Shown here piece by piece: positions 37,512 through 47,775 of a stretch of DNA of 64,000 nt. Numbering within the stretch: the first letter of the stretch is position 1; every line of letters begins with the position of its first letter. Source of the stretch: Rhizobium sp. RM (lineage in GTDB: Bacteria; Pseudomonadota; Alphaproteobacteria; Rhizobiales; Rhizobiaceae); assembly GCF_013390595.1 (NCBI RefSeq), contig NZ_JACAWV010000002.1, positions 124,001 through 188,000 of the forward strand. The letters are read 5' to 3'. A program made the position numbers and the translations under genes. Under the pieces are notes generated by a model. That model worked only from the letters and a program-made list of their open reading frames with translations, had not been told where the DNA came from and made no database searches.

Positions 37512-38801
37512 ATGTCGAACACAGATGCTTTCTTCTCCCGTCCGCTTGCCGATGTCGATCCGGAAATTTTCGGCGCGATTGAGAAGGAACTCGGTCGCCA
37601 GCGCCACGAGATCGAACTGATCGCCTCGGAAAATATCGTCTCCCGCGCTGTGCTTGAAGCGCAGGGTTCGATCATGACCAACAAATACGCTGAAGGTTAT
37701 CCGGGCAAGCGTTATTACGGCGGATGTCAGTTCGTTGACATCGCGGAAGAGCTGGCGATTGAACGCGCCAAGAAGCTGTTCGGCGTCAATTTCGCCAACG
37801 TCCAGCCGAACTCCGGTTCGCAGATGAACCAGGCGGTGTTCCTCGCGCTTCTCCAGCCGGGTGATACCTTCATGGGTCTCGATCTGAACTCGGGTGGTCA
37901 CCTGACGCACGGTTCGCCGGTCAACATGTCTGGCAAGTGGTTCAACGTCGTGTCTTACGGCGTGCGCGAAGGCGACAACCTGCTCGACATGGACGACGTT
38001 GCTGAAAAGGCTCGTACCCACAAGCCGAAGCTCATCATCGCCGGCGGCACGGCCTACTCCCGTATCTGGGACTGGAAGCGTTTCCGCGAGATCGCTGATG
38101 AAGTCGGCGCTTACCTGATGGTCGACATGGCGCACATCGCCGGTCTGGTTGCCGGTGGCCAGCATCCGTCGCCGTTCCCGCATTGCCACGTTGCCACGAC
38201 GACGACGCACAAGTCGCTCCGCGGCCCGCGCGGTGGCGTTATCCTGACCAATGACGAAGATCTGGCCAAGAAGTTCAACTCGGCTGTCTTCCCGGGCCTC
38301 CAGGGCGGTCCGCTGATGCACATCATCGCCGCCAAGGCTGTTGCCTTCGGTGAAGCGCTGCAGCCGGAATTCAAGGACTACGCCGCGCAGATCGTCAAGA
38401 ACGCCAAGGCACTGGCAGAAACGCTGATCGCTGGCGGTCTCGATGTCGTTTCCGGCGGCACCGACAACCACCTGATGCTGGTCGACCTTCGCAAGAAGAA
38501 CGCAACCGGCAAGCGTGCGGAAGCAGCCCTCGGCCGCGCCTACATCACCTGCAACAAGAACGGCATTCCGTTCGACCCTGAAAAGCCTTTCGTGACGTCG
38601 GGTGTTCGTCTTGGCGCACCGGCCGGCACGACGCGCGGCTTCAAGGAAGCTGAATTCCGTGAAATCGGCAAGCTGATCGTTGAGGTTCTCGACGGTCTCA
38701 AGGTTGCCAATTCGGATGAAGGCAATTCTGCCGTTGAGGCTTCCGTACGCGAGAAGGTCGTTGCTTTGACCGATCGCTTCCCCATGTACCCGTACATGTA
38801 A
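37512..38801 (+). CDS. glyA: serine hydroxymethyltransferase
   Basis: 429 residues. Converts serine and tetrahydrofolate to glycine and methylene-THF, the main one-carbon source for purines, thymidylate and methionine. PLP-binding K234 in [25 protein letters not shown] and [13 protein letters not shown] are the family's N-terminal signatures. Start at ATG 37512. Head of a run of co-oriented genes (nrdR, ribD, ribE) that starts 12 bases after its stop. Confidence 0.97.
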   Translation: MSNTDAFFSRPLADVDPEIFGAIEKELGRQRHEIELIASENIVSRAVLEAQGSIMTNKYAEGYPGKRYYGGCQFVDIAEELAIERAKKLFGVNFANVQPNSGSQMNQAVFLALLQPGDTFMGLDLNSGGHLTHGSPVNMSGKWFNVVSYGVREGDNLLDMDDVAEKARTHKPKLIIAGGTAYSRIWDWKRFREIADEVGAYLMVDMAHIAGLVAGGQHPSPFPHCHVATTTTHKSLRGPRGGVILTNDEDLAKKFNSAVFPGLQGGPLMHIIAAKAVAFGEALQPEFKDYAAQIVKNAKALAETLIAGGLDVVSGGTDNHLMLVDLRKKNATGKRAEAALGRAYITCNKNGIPFDPEKPFVTSGVRLGAPAGTTRGFKEAEFREIGKLIVEVLDGLKVANSDEGNSAVEASVREKVVALTDRFPMYPYM

Positions 38802-38813
38802 GAGAGGAACGAG

Positions 38814-39293
38814 ATGCGCTGCCCTTTTTGCGGTTCTGAAGACACGCAGGTCAAGGACTCTCGTCCGGCGGAGGACAACACCTCCATTCGCCGGCGGCGC
38901 ATCTGCCCCGATTGCGGCGGCCGCTTTACGACCTATGAGCGTGTGCAATTGCGCGAGCTGATGGTCATCAAGAAAAGCGGCCGCAAGCTGCCGTTCGACC
39001 GGGAAAAGCTGGTGCGATCTTTCGAGATCGCGCTGCGCAAACGCCCGGTTGATCGCGACCGGATCGAACGTGCCGTCTCCGGCATCGCCCGTCGTCTGGA
39101 AAGCTCCGGCGAGACGGAAATCCCATCGGAAGAAATCGGCTTGCAGGTTCTCGAAGCGCTGAAAAGCCTCGATGATGTCGCCTTCGTGCGGTACGCCTCG
39201 GTCTATCGCGATTTCAGCCACGCCGAAGACTTCGAAAACGTCATTGCCGAGATCAACGCGAAGATTGCGCGTGATACGGAAGGCGGGGTCTGA
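38814..39293 (+). CDS. nrdR: transcriptional repressor NrdR
   Basis: 159 residues. An N-terminal zinc ribbon with C3, C6, C31 and C34 ([18 protein letters not shown]) and an ATP-cone domain ([20 protein letters not shown]) make this the repressor of ribonucleotide reductase genes, responding to ATP/dATP. Located directly after glyA and one base pair group before ribD, the standard alphaproteobacterial glyA-nrdR-ribD arrangement. Confidence 0.97.
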   Translation: MRCPFCGSEDTQVKDSRPAEDNTSIRRRRICPDCGGRFTTYERVQLRELMVIKKSGRKLPFDREKLVRSFEIALRKRPVDRDRIERAVSGIARRLESSGETEIPSEEIGLQVLEALKSLDDVAFVRYASVYRDFSHAEDFENVIAEINAKIARDTEGGV

Positions 39294-39295
39294 AC

Positions 39296-40369
39296 GTGAC
39301 GACCCGTGCCGATGACGAAAGATTCATGGCGCGGGCGATCGACGTTTCGCTGCGCCATCAGGGTCAGACCGAAACCAATCCCTCTGTCGGCTGTGTCCTC
39401 GTCAAGGACGGCCAGATCATTGCCGAGGCCGTCACCGCAATCAGCGGCCGTCCGCATGCCGAGCGTCAGGCGCTTGAACTGGCAGGCGAGGCGGCGCGGG
39501 GTGCGACGGCCTATGTCACTCTCGAACCCTGCTCGCACTGGGGCAAGACACCGCCATGCGCCAATGCGCTGGTTGACTATGGCGTGGCCCGTGTCGTCGT
39601 TGCCGTTGATGATCCCGACGAGCGTGTATCGGGCCGCGGCTACCAAATTCTGCGCGCCGCCGGTATCGTGGTCGAAACGGGTCTGCTGCGTGAAGAAGGC
39701 GAGCGCGCACTTGCAGGTTACCTCACACGCAAGATTAAAAATCGCCCGCATGTGATTCTGAAGCTTGCGGTTTCTGCCGATGGCATGATCGGCCGTCGGG
39801 GCGACGGACAGGTGGCGATCACCGGCCCGGAATCGCGCCGCGCCGTGCATGAACTGAGGGCGCGTTGCGACGCGATCCTTGTCGGCATCGGCACGGCGTT
39901 GGCCGACGATCCCGAACTGACCGTGCGTATCGAGGGCCTTGAGCAGCGCTCGCCCGTTCGTATCGTTCTCGATCGCCGGCTTGAGTTGCCGTTGACCTCA
40001 AAGCTTGTGAAAACGGCGGGGAACGCGCCGGTGATTGCGGTGACACCCGAGGGATCCCTCAATGCATCCGTCGCCCTTCGAGGTGCAGGCGTTGAAATCC
40101 AGCAAGCCTCGACGCTTGATGACCTTCTTCACGCTTTAGCGGAACGGGGCATGTCGGAACTGCTGGTCGAAGGCGGCGCCTCTGTCGCTCGCGCATTTCT
40201 CGAGGCTGGTCTCGTCGACCGTATCATGCTGTTCGAAAGCCCGGTGGTGGTGGGCGAAAACGGGGTTGAAACGCCGCTTCGTCGTGCCGATATCCCGGAC
40301 GATTATCTGCTTGTCAGTGAAACCGCCTATGGCGCCGACCGCTGCTTCGATTTTGAAAGGCCGCTTTGA
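39296..40369 (+). CDS. ribD: bifunctional diaminohydroxyphosphoribosylaminopyrimidine deaminase / 5-amino-6-(5-phosphoribosylamino)uracil reductase
   Basis: 357 residues. The deaminase domain shows the zinc site H54-A-E56 with C79 and C88 (LEPCSHWGKTPPCAN); the C-terminal half is the reductase (HVILKLAVSADGMI, RAFLEAGLVD). Together they carry out two steps of riboflavin synthesis. Translation most likely starts at GTG 39296, two bases after the nrdR stop, with GGCGGGG upstream; ATG at 39326 is an alternative but would remove ten residues of the deaminase N-terminus. The stop overlaps the ribE ATG by one base. Confidence 0.95.
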   Translation: MTTRADDERFMARAIDVSLRHQGQTETNPSVGCVLVKDGQIIAEAVTAISGRPHAERQALELAGEAARGATAYVTLEPCSHWGKTPPCANALVDYGVARVVVAVDDPDERVSGRGYQILRAAGIVVETGLLREEGERALAGYLTRKIKNRPHVILKLAVSADGMIGRRGDGQVAITGPESRRAVHELRARCDAILVGIGTALADDPELTVRIEGLEQRSPVRIVLDRRLELPLTSKLVKTAGNAPVIAVTPEGSLNASVALRGAGVEIQQASTLDDLLHALAERGMSELLVEGGASVARAFLEAGLVDRIMLFESPVVVGENGVETPLRRADIPDDYLLVSETAYGADRCFDFERPL

Positions 40370-40980
40370 TGTTTACCGGAATTGTCACCGACGTTGGAAC
40401 CGTGTCCGAACTTGAGGCCCTGCCCGAAGGTGTGCGCCTTCGCGTGGCGACCAATTACGACCCCAAGACCATCGACATGGGCGCATCCATTTCGCATGGT
40501 GGCGTTTGCCTGACGGTAACGAAACTGCCCGACACCGGCAGTAATGAGCGCTGGTATGAAGTCGAAGCCTGGGAAGAAGCCCTGCGCCTGACGACGATCG
40601 CAAGCTGGCAGAAGGGTACGCATGTCAACCTGGAACGCGCGCTGAAGATCGGCGACGAACTTGGCGGCCACATTGTTTCCGGCCATGTCGATGGCAAGGC
40701 GGAAATTCTGTCGGTCGAATCGGAAGGTGAAGCGGTTCGCATTCGTCTTCGTGCGCCCGAACATCTCGCAAAGTTCGTGGCGCCCAAAGGTTCTGTCGCG
40801 CTCGACGGCACCTCGCTGACCGTCAACGCGGTCGAGGGTGCCGATTTCGACGTTCTTTTGATCCGTCACACGCTGGCCGTCACCACCTGGGGCGAGCGCC
40901 AGCCGGGCGATTTCGTCAATTTCGAAGTCGACACCATGGCACGTTACGCCGCACGTCTGGCCGAATTCCCGTCGAACTGA
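40369..40980 (+). CDS. ribE: riboflavin synthase alpha subunit
   Basis: 203 residues. Dismutates two 6,7-dimethyl-8-ribityllumazines to riboflavin. Made of two homologous lumazine-binding repeats: MFTGIVTDVG...SHGGVCLTV at the N-terminus and HIVSGHVDGKAEI...DGTSLTVNAV in the second half. ATG 40369 is embedded in the ribD stop (TGATG), so translation is coupled. Also called ribC in some species. Confidence 0.96.
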   Translation: MFTGIVTDVGTVSELEALPEGVRLRVATNYDPKTIDMGASISHGGVCLTVTKLPDTGSNERWYEVEAWEEALRLTTIASWQKGTHVNLERALKIGDELGGHIVSGHVDGKAEILSVESEGEAVRIRLRAPEHLAKFVAPKGSVALDGTSLTVNAVEGADFDVLLIRHTLAVTTWGERQPGDFVNFEVDTMARYAARLAEFPSN

Positions 40981-41039
40981 CGGGAATGGTGCCGTTCAGC
41001 GGCGCGACGTGAGTACGGTCGAGGAGAGGGGATTTCGAC

Positions 41040-41672
41040 ATGCCGTCATTGGAAGTGCTGACTGCGTTTTTTGTCACCACCGCCTTGTTCGCCTATATTC
41101 CAGGTCCCGCCATGCTTTATGCGGCGGCGCAGACCATGGCACGCGGACGTTTTGCCGGGCTGATGGCGGTTCTCGGCATCCATGTCGGCTGCTACTTCCA
41201 CATTTTTGCGGCATCCGCCGGTCTGTCCGTCCTGTTTCAGGCGGTTCCATGGCTCTATCTGGCGGTCAAGTTGGGTGGCGCCCTGTACCTGATCTGGCTC
41301 GGTTTCTCGATGCTGCGCAGCAAGCTTGAAGGTGAAAACGTCAATCTTGCCATCGAGCCGAAATCGGCGAGACGCGCCTTCATCGACAGCATCATCGTCG
41401 ATGTTCTGAACCCCAAGACTGCGCTGTTCTTCCTGGCTTTCCTGCCGCAGTTCGTTGATCCCTCGGCTGCTTTTCCTGTCTGGCTGCAATTCCTGATCCT
41501 CGGCATCGCCGTCAATTTCATCTTCTCTTCTGCCGATCTGGTTGGTGTGCTTCTGGCTGGCGCAATGGTCGGACGGTTGAAGCGTTCGAGTGCGGTTCAA
41601 AGGTTCGCCAAACGTGCGGCCGGAACGGTTCTGATGGGGCTTGGCGTTCATCTGGCCTTCCAGAAAAGCTGA
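41040..41672 (+). CDS. LysE-family translocator
   Basis: 210 residues with six membrane segments in the LysE/RhtB arrangement, including the entry motif FAYIPGPAMLYAAAQTMARGR and the DVLNPKTALFFLAFLPQFV motif in the centre. Probably exports amino acids or related metabolites. It stands between ribE and ribH, and its product has no evident role in flavin synthesis. Confidence 0.9.
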   Translation: MPSLEVLTAFFVTTALFAYIPGPAMLYAAAQTMARGRFAGLMAVLGIHVGCYFHIFAASAGLSVLFQAVPWLYLAVKLGGALYLIWLGFSMLRSKLEGENVNLAIEPKSARRAFIDSIIVDVLNPKTALFFLAFLPQFVDPSAAFPVWLQFLILGIAVNFIFSSADLVGVLLAGAMVGRLKRSSAVQRFAKRAAGTVLMGLGVHLAFQKS

Positions 41673-41823
41673 TCGAAACGGTCAAAACCTGGCCTGCAAT
41701 GTCCCCGCAAAGCTGCCGGGTGGGGCAGCCATGCGTTAAAAATACTTGCCAAGAACGGCAAGCCGTGGTTTGACCGCCCCAAAAGCCGGTTTGATCCGGC
41801 GCGAACCTTTTCAGGAAAATCCC

Positions 41824-42270
41824 ATGTCCAAGCCTCATCTTCTCATCGTGGAAGCACGTTTTTATGATGATATGTCCGATGCTCTTCTCGATGGCGCCAA
41901 GTTTGCGCTCGATGAAGCCGGTGCGACCTATGACATCATCACCGTTCCCGGTGCTCTCGAAATCCCGCCGGCAATCGCCATGGCGCTCGACGCGGCGGAC
42001 AATGAAGGCACGGAATATGACGGCTTCGTTGCTCTCGGCATGGTCATCCGTGGCGAAACCTACCACTTCGACATCGTTTCGAACGAGTCGTCCCGCGCCC
42101 TGATGGACCTCGCTGTCAGCGAATCTCTCGCCATCGGCAACGGCATCATGACCGTCGAAAACGACGATCAGGCCTGGGCTCGCGTTCGCCGTTCCGACAA
42201 GGACAAGGGTGGTTTTGCCGCTCGCGCCGCGCTGACCATGATCGAACTCAAGAAAAAACTGGGTGGCTGA
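41824..42270 (+). CDS. ribH: 6,7-dimethyl-8-ribityllumazine synthase
   Basis: 148 residues, penultimate step of riboflavin synthesis. The catalytic histidine stretch [12 protein letters not shown] and the VPGALEIP substrate loop are present. It resembles the RibH1-type monomers of Rhizobiaceae, which also carry a second ribH elsewhere. ATG 41824 follows a TTTTCAGGAAAATCCC leader. Two small hairpins (GCTGCC/GGCAGC at 41712-41729 and CTTGCC/GGCAAG at 41745-41762) lie in the leader, but no FMN riboswitch is seen. Followed by nusB after four bases. Confidence 0.96.
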   Translation: MSKPHLLIVEARFYDDMSDALLDGAKFALDEAGATYDIITVPGALEIPPAIAMALDAADNEGTEYDGFVALGMVIRGETYHFDIVSNESSRALMDLAVSESLAIGNGIMTVENDDQAWARVRRSDKDKGGFAARAALTMIELKKKLGG

Positions 42271-42274
42271 ACGC

Positions 42275-42772
42275 ATGTCGAACGTTGAAAACGGCGGCGC
42301 ACCGCGCCAGCCTTCGGTCAAGCCCGTCAACCAGCGTGGCGCTGCGCGTCTTGCTGCTGTGCAGGCGCTCTACCAGATGGATGTCGGTGGCACCGGCGTG
42401 ATGGAGGTCGTCGCGGAATACGAGGCGCATCGTCTCGGCCAGGAAGTCGATGGCGACACCTACCTCAAGGCTGACCCGTCCTGGTTCCGCTCGATCGTAT
42501 CAGGCGTCGTTCGCGACCAGACGAAGATCGATCCGATCGTTCGCTCCGCCCTTCTGGAAGACTGGCCGTTGTCGCGTCTCGACGCCACGGTGCGCGCCAT
42601 CCTTCGCGCCGGCGCTTTCGAGATTCTTGAGCGCAAGGATGTGCCGGTTGCCGTTGTCGTGACCGAATATGTTGAAATCGCCCGCGCCTTTTTTGCGGAA
42701 GACGAGCCGAAGCTCGTCAATGCGGTGCTTGACCGTATTGCCAAGCAGGTTCGCGGCGAGACAAAACGCTGA
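42275..42772 (+). CDS. nusB: transcription antitermination protein NusB
   Basis: 165 residues. The NusB helical fold is recognisable in [18 protein letters not shown] and [20 protein letters not shown], and in [23 protein letters not shown]. It binds boxA RNA with S10 in rRNA antitermination. ATG 42275 is five bases after the ribH stop; an in-frame GTG at 42263 is unlikely. The ribH-nusB pair is typical of proteobacterial genomes. Confidence 0.96.
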   Translation: MSNVENGGAPRQPSVKPVNQRGAARLAAVQALYQMDVGGTGVMEVVAEYEAHRLGQEVDGDTYLKADPSWFRSIVSGVVRDQTKIDPIVRSALLEDWPLSRLDATVRAILRAGAFEILERKDVPVAVVVTEYVEIARAFFAEDEPKLVNAVLDRIAKQVRGETKR

Positions 42773-42793
42773 CTATGAGAATGTGAGGAAGAC

Positions 42794-44017
42794 ATGAGCG
42801 CAGTACCCGCCACCGGACTTGAGACTCAACTGGTTGCGGCGAAGCGGAATGTCTTTCTGCTGACTGTGGCGCAGGCGATCATGGGATCGGCTGCGCCTTT
42901 GAGTTTTGCGGTGGGGGGCCTTGCCGGCTACCAGCTTCTCGGAGCGGACAAATCGCTGGCAACAGCGCCGCTCACCGGCTTCAATCTCGGTGTGGCACTT
43001 GGCGCCATCTGCGTTGCCTTCGCCTCCCGCTTTCTGGGACGCAAGGCGGGCTTTATCGTTGGCGCGCTGATGTCCTCGACAGGCGGCGCGGTAGCGGCAT
43101 TGGCACTTTTCCGTTCGGAATTCTGGCTTTTCGCATTCGGCCTGCTGCTGATCGGTATTTCCGGTGGCTTTACCCAGAAGATCCGCTTTGCCGCGGCCGA
43201 CGCCTCTCCATCCTTTTACAAGCCCAAGGCCATCTCGTGGATTTTGGGCGGCGGCATCGTTTCCGCCATCGTCGGGCCGCAGCTTGCGATTTTCGGCAAG
43301 GATATTCTGGCCCCCGTGACCTTTGCCGGAGCCTTTCTGGCGCTGGTGCCGCTCGGCCTTGCCGCCATCGCCGTTCTTGCCTTCCTGAAACTGCCGGATC
43401 TGAAAGCCTCGGCCGGCGCGGCGGAACCTGCGCGCCCGCTTTCGGAAATCGTCAGCTCGCATCGTTTCATTACCGGCATGGTCTGCGGTATTGGCAGTTA
43501 TGCGCTCATGACCTTCATGATGACCGGTGCGCCGCTTGCCATGGTCATCGGTTGCGGTTTTCCTTCCGAACTCGCCACGCTTGGCATCCAGTGGCATGTG
43601 ATTGCCATGTTCGGGCCGAGCTTTTTTACCGGCATGCTGATTTCCCGCTTTGGCGCGGAGAAGATCGTCGCCACCGGTCTGATCGTGCTGATGGGCTGCG
43701 CCATCGTTGCGCATATGGGCATTGAGCTTTGGAACTTCTGGGCGGCGCTCATTCTGCTTGGCCTCGGCTGGAACTTCGGTTTCATCGGCGCGACCTCGAT
43801 CATCACCTCCTGCTATCGCCCGCATGAGGCCGACAAGGTGCAGGGTTTCCACGATATCGTGCTGTTTGGCACTGTGGCGCTCTCGTCCTTCTCGTCCGGC
43901 AAGGTGTTCACGGCCTGGGGCTGGTCGGTCATGAACCTCGTCATCTGGCCTGTCGCGGGGCTTTGCCTTCTGCTGGTCCTTTCGCTTTTGCTGAGCGGCA
44001 GAAAAAAGACCGCGTGA
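42794..44017 (+). CDS. major facilitator superfamily transporter
   Basis: 407 residues with about 12 helices. The motif A-like loop after helix 2 is CVAFASRFLGRKAGF; helix 5 carries GISGGFTQKIRFAAAD. Many Gly/Ala-rich membrane segments and no large insert. The group is conserved next to nusB in Rhizobiales, but its substrate is unknown. ATG 42794 follows GAGGAAGAC. Confidence 0.88.
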   Translation: MSAVPATGLETQLVAAKRNVFLLTVAQAIMGSAAPLSFAVGGLAGYQLLGADKSLATAPLTGFNLGVALGAICVAFASRFLGRKAGFIVGALMSSTGGAVAALALFRSEFWLFAFGLLLIGISGGFTQKIRFAAADASPSFYKPKAISWILGGGIVSAIVGPQLAIFGKDILAPVTFAGAFLALVPLGLAAIAVLAFLKLPDLKASAGAAEPARPLSEIVSSHRFITGMVCGIGSYALMTFMMTGAPLAMVIGCGFPSELATLGIQWHVIAMFGPSFFTGMLISRFGAEKIVATGLIVLMGCAIVAHMGIELWNFWAALILLGLGWNFGFIGATSIITSCYRPHEADKVQGFHDIVLFGTVALSSFSSGKVFTAWGWSVMNLVIWPVAGLCLLLVLSLLLSGRKKTA

Positions 44018-44211
44018 CGGCCCCGCGCAGCTTGCGCCACGCTGAACTGGGTAAATTCCAAATCAAATGTAGGGGTTGACGCCGCGCCTTCCGGCAACGC
44101 AATCTCGACGTGCAGGCATTTTTTCCTTGGGAGGGGAACAAATTGCCGCAGCACATGGTTTCGCCGCGCCGGGGAGGGAGTGAGACCCGGCCTTTTGGGA
44201 GGTAAGTGCGC

Positions 44212-46350
44212 ATGACCGTAATACCCATTGTAATTTTATGCGGTTTCCTGTCCGTGGTTTACGCGGCATGGGCGACCAAAAGCGTTCTCGATGCCGATGA
44301 AGGCAACGAGCGTATGCGGGAAATAGCGGGTTATATCCGCGAGGGTGCGCAGGCTTATCTCACTCGTCAGTATCTCACCATTGCCATCGTCGGGCTGATT
44401 GTTGCAGTCCTTGCCTGGTATCTCCTGTCGGCCATGGCGGCCATCGGCTTCATCATCGGCGCCGTGCTGTCAGGCGCTGCCGGTTTCGTCGGCATGCACG
44501 TCTCGGTGCGGGCCAACCTGCGCACCGCGCAGGCCGCATCCCACAGCCTTTCGTCCGGTCTCGACATCGCCTTCAAGTCGGGTGCGATCACCGGCATGCT
44601 CGTGGCTGGCCTCGCTCTCTTGGGCGTGTCGATCTATTATTTCATCCTCACATCGGTGATGGGCCATCCGGCAGGTTCGCGTGAAGTGATCGATTCGCTC
44701 GTGTCGCTCGGTTTTGGCGCATCGCTGATCTCGATCTTCGCCCGTCTCGGCGGCGGCATCTTCACCAAGGGTGCGGATGTCGGTGGCGACCTCGTCGGCA
44801 AGGTGGAAGCGGGCATTCCCGAAGATGATCCACGCAACCCGGCAACCATTGCCGACAACGTCGGTGACAATGTCGGCGACTGCGCCGGCATGGCGGCCGA
44901 CCTTTTTGAAACCTATGCCGTTTCGGTCGTCGCAACCATGGTTCTTGCGGCCATATTCTTTGCGGGAACGCCGGTGCTGGAAAGCGCCATGGCCTATCCC
45001 CTGGCGATCTGCGGCGCCTGCATCCTGACCTCGGTTGCCGGAACCTTTTTCGTCAAGCTCGGCACCAACAACTCCATCATGGGCGCACTCTACAAGGGAC
45101 TGATCGCAACCGGCATCTTTTCGATTGCCGGTCTCGCCGTCGCAACTTTCGGCACAATCGGCTGGGGTCCGATCGGCACGGTCGCCGGCATGGAGGTGAC
45201 GGGCACAAACCTGTTCTTCTGCGGCATCATCGGTCTGGTCGTGACGGCCTTGATCGTGGTGATTACCGAATATTACACCGGCACCAACAAGCGCCCGGTC
45301 AATTCCATTGCGCAAGCCTCCGTCACCGGTCATGGCACCAACGTCATTCAGGGACTTGCCGTGTCGCTGGAATCGACCGCGCTGCCAGCCATCGTCATCG
45401 TCGGTGGCATCATCACCACCTATCAGCTCGGTGGCCTTTTCGGTACCGGTATTGCGGTTACGGCCATGCTCGGTCTTGCCGGCATGATCGTAGCGCTCGA
45501 TGCCTTCGGTCCCGTCACCGATAACGCCGGCGGTATCGCGGAAATGGCCGGTCTCGATCCGGATGTGCGCAAGGCGACTGACGCGCTGGATGCCGTAGGT
45601 AACACCACCAAGGCGGTGACCAAGGGTTACGCGATCGGCTCTGCCGGTCTTGGTGCGCTGGTGCTGTTTGCCGCCTATTCGAACGACCTGTCCTACTTCG
45701 CCGCCAATGGCGAGACCTATCCCTACTTCAAGGATGTCGGGGAAATCTCCTTCAGCCTTTCCAACCCTTACGTCGTCGCAGGCCTGCTGTTTGGCGGCCT
45801 TATTCCCTATCTGTTCGGTGGCATTGCCATGACGGCGGTTGGCAAGGCTGCAAGCTCGATCGTGGAAGAGGTTCGTCGCCAGTTCCGCGAAAAGCCCGGC
45901 ATCATGGCCGGTACGGAAAAGCCGGATTACGGCAAGGCTGTTGATCTTCTGACCAAGGCGGCGATCCGGGAAATGGTCATTCCCTCGCTACTCCCGGTTC
46001 TCGCACCCATCGTCGTCTACTTCGGTGTGCTGCTGATTTCCGGCTCCAAGGCGTCCGCCTTCGCAGCACTTGGCGCTTCCCTGCTGGGCGTCATCATCAA
46101 CGGCCTGTTCGTCGCCATTTCCATGACATCGGGCGGTGGTGCCTGGGACAACGCCAAGAAAAGCTTTGAAGACGGTTTCGTTGACAAGGATGGCGTGCGT
46201 CACGTCAAGGGTTCGGATGCGCACAAGGCATCCGTAACAGGCGACACGGTGGGCGACCCTTACAAGGATACCGCCGGTCCCGCCGTCAATCCGGCCATCA
46301 AGATCACCAATATCGTGGCCCTGCTGCTTCTGGCGATTCTCGCCGGCTGA
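44212..46350 (+). CDS. hppA: membrane-bound proton-pumping pyrophosphatase, K+-independent type
   Basis: 712 residues with about 16 membrane segments. Hydrolyses pyrophosphate and pumps H+ across the membrane. The substrate motif [21 protein letters not shown] and the DNVGDNVGD aspartate cluster are intact. K467 in [12 protein letters not shown] is the lysine that marks K+-independent H+-PPases; K+-dependent ones have Ala there. In Agrobacterium this enzyme is reported in polyphosphate-rich acidocalcisomes. ATG 44212 has GGGAGG nine bases before it; GTG 44206 has too short a spacing. Confidence 0.97.
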   Translation: MTVIPIVILCGFLSVVYAAWATKSVLDADEGNERMREIAGYIREGAQAYLTRQYLTIAIVGLIVAVLAWYLLSAMAAIGFIIGAVLSGAAGFVGMHVSVRANLRTAQAASHSLSSGLDIAFKSGAITGMLVAGLALLGVSIYYFILTSVMGHPAGSREVIDSLVSLGFGASLISIFARLGGGIFTKGADVGGDLVGKVEAGIPEDDPRNPATIADNVGDNVGDCAGMAADLFETYAVSVVATMVLAAIFFAGTPVLESAMAYPLAICGACILTSVAGTFFVKLGTNNSIMGALYKGLIATGIFSIAGLAVATFGTIGWGPIGTVAGMEVTGTNLFFCGIIGLVVTALIVVITEYYTGTNKRPVNSIAQASVTGHGTNVIQGLAVSLESTALPAIVIVGGIITTYQLGGLFGTGIAVTAMLGLAGMIVALDAFGPVTDNAGGIAEMAGLDPDVRKATDALDAVGNTTKAVTKGYAIGSAGLGALVLFAAYSNDLSYFAANGETYPYFKDVGEISFSLSNPYVVAGLLFGGLIPYLFGGIAMTAVGKAASSIVEEVRRQFREKPGIMAGTEKPDYGKAVDLLTKAAIREMVIPSLLPVLAPIVVYFGVLLISGSKASAFAALGASLLGVIINGLFVAISMTSGGGAWDNAKKSFEDGFVDKDGVRHVKGSDAHKASVTGDTVGDPYKDTAGPAVNPAIKITNIVALLLLAILAG

Positions 46351-46375
46351 AGCCTCGAAAGTCCCGCAACAAGAA

Positions 46376-46401
46376 AGGCCCGTGGATCGCTCCACGGGCC
46401 T
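46376..46401. terminator. bidirectional terminator between hppA and bamE
   Basis: 11-base stem AGGCCCGTGGA (46376-46386) with TCCACGGGCCT (46391-46401), TCGC loop, followed by TGTTATTTT. Confidence 0.85.
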
Positions 46402-46427
46402 TGTTATTTTGGGATGGGTTTTGCCCT

Positions 46428-46958
46428 TTACGGCGTATTGCTTTCCGCACCCAGAATGCTCTTGGCGATGTTGGCGCCGGACGTGCCGCCCGAAAGAAGC
46501 TGCTGCAGGAAGGTGAGGTCCTTGCCGCCTGTTGGCGTCGTGCGCGAAATCGTGTCGAACACCTTGCCGTCCTGCAGCGTGTAGTTGGCCTTGCGCTCGA
46601 TCACGCCATCCTTGTTGAAATAGATGGCCAGAATGTTCTGCTCGACAAGCTGCGGCTTGAGGAAGGCGGCGCGGCGCACGCGCTTCTGGGAAATGTAGTA
46701 GAAGACTTCGTTGCCGAAGGTCGCGGTCGTGGACGGCGTGCCCATCGTCAGCAGAACCTGTTCGCGGCTGGAACCTTCCGGAATGAGCGGAAGCGACTGT
46801 TCGTCCATGACGTAGCCGTTATGGAAAACATCGGTCGTGCTGCTGCACGCAGAAAGAAGACCGGCTGAGAGTACAACGGCGATGGCGGTTGCGCTCAGGG
46901 TCTTGCTATGACGTGTCGATTTCTGCTTGCTCAACTGCGACTCCCCGACTGCGGTCAT
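46428..46958 (-). CDS. bamE: outer membrane protein assembly factor BamE
   Basis: 176 residues. Lipoprotein signal with lipobox LLSAC and the acylated Cys at C38. The mature SmpA/OmlA domain carries IPEGSSREQVLLTMGTPSTTATFGNEVFYYI, the BamE core that stabilises BamD/BamA. The signal region is long because about 20 polar residues precede the hydrophobic core; no internal start suits it better. Divergent from the cyt bc1 chaperone gene with an operator-like palindrome in between. Confidence 0.93.
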   Translation of the reverse strand: MTAVGESQLSKQKSTRHSKTLSATAIAVVLSAGLLSACSSTTDVFHNGYVMDEQSLPLIPEGSSREQVLLTMGTPSTTATFGNEVFYYISQKRVRRAAFLKPQLVEQNILAIYFNKDGVIERKANYTLQDGKVFDTISRTTPTGGKDLTFLQQLLSGGTSGANIAKSILGAESNTP

Positions 46959-46983
46959 GAATCATACCTTCCGGCATTACGTG

Positions 46984-47002
46984 GTGCACAGTGTCTGTGC
47001 AC
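46984..47002. promoter_or_regulatory. 19-base palindrome, candidate operator
   Basis: GTGCACAG (46984-46991), TGT, CTGTGCAC (46995-47002): perfect 8-base arms with a 3-base centre, in the divergent promoter region between bamE and the cyt bc1 chaperone gene, 26 bases from the bamE start. The regulator is not identified. Confidence 0.55.
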
Positions 47003-47227
47003 ATGATTATGTCAATCCGGGGACGGACACGTCCGCTTTCCCCTTGAATGCAGTGCTTTCGCGCCCGGTTCAACCTCCTCCGGTTCTCTTCGACTGTTTC
47101 AGCCGCAAGATGAACGTGACCGCGATGGCATTGCAATTCGTGGATGCTTCGGTAAACCAGCTTTCACGATCATGCAACAAGTGCGATGGGTCGGAATCGA
47201 AATCACCGGTTCTGTGCGGAAAAAACG

Positions 47228-47767
47228 ATGATATTCGGGCTGTTCAAGAAGAGAAATAACAATCGCGCCATAGTCGACCGGCAATACACGGTCCTGACCT
47301 CGGCAGCACGTACGCCCGAATTTTATCTCGATATGGGCGTTCCCGACACCGTTATGGGCCGTTTCGAGATGCTGGCGGCGGTGATGATTCTCTATTTTCG
47401 CCGCACGAAAACCTCCGATGTCAGCGGTCAGGAGATTGCCCAGGAGATTGTCGACGCCTTTTTTCAGGACCTCGACCACTCGATGCGGGAGCTGGGGATC
47501 GGCGATCAGGGCGTTCCCAAACGCATGAAGAAATTTGCCGGCATGTTTTACGGGCGGCTCGAATCCTACGCCGCCGCGCTCGATGCTTCCGATTCCGCAG
47601 CTCTTGCGGCTGCCCTGAAGCGCAATATATATCCGCAATCAGATGAAGCCGCGCCCGACATGATGGCGCTGGCACAATGGATGATGAAGGCGTCAGACGT
47701 TCTTTCCGCGCAATCCGAAGATAGGGTTGCGACTGGAAGCCTGACGCCTCCCTTGCCCGGACAGTGA
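47228..47767 (+). CDS. ubiquinol-cytochrome c chaperone family protein
   Basis: 179 residues. Resembles the Ubiq_cyt_C_chap domain of mitochondrial CBP3, which helps assemble the cytochrome bc1 complex. The ATG at 47228 begins MIFGLFKKRNNN, and the conserved helical segments with VMGRFEMLAAVMILYFRRTK and FFQDLDHSMRELGIGD follow. Mostly helical, cytoplasmic. The stop lies eight bases before the DUF177 gene, so they are probably co-transcribed. Confidence 0.87.
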   Translation: MIFGLFKKRNNNRAIVDRQYTVLTSAARTPEFYLDMGVPDTVMGRFEMLAAVMILYFRRTKTSDVSGQEIAQEIVDAFFQDLDHSMRELGIGDQGVPKRMKKFAGMFYGRLESYAAALDASDSAALAAALKRNIYPQSDEAAPDMMALAQWMMKASDVLSAQSEDRVATGSLTPPLPGQ

Positions 47768-47775
47768 GGTTCAAA

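Noticed and set aside
41673..41823. Possible FMN riboswitch in the ribH leader
   Set aside because: Only two short hairpins are present. The conserved FMN-element blocks are not found.
44018..44211. Structured RNA in the 194-base hppA leader
   Set aside because: There is a weak CCGGG/CCCGG hairpin and purine-rich runs, but no match to a riboswitch family I know.
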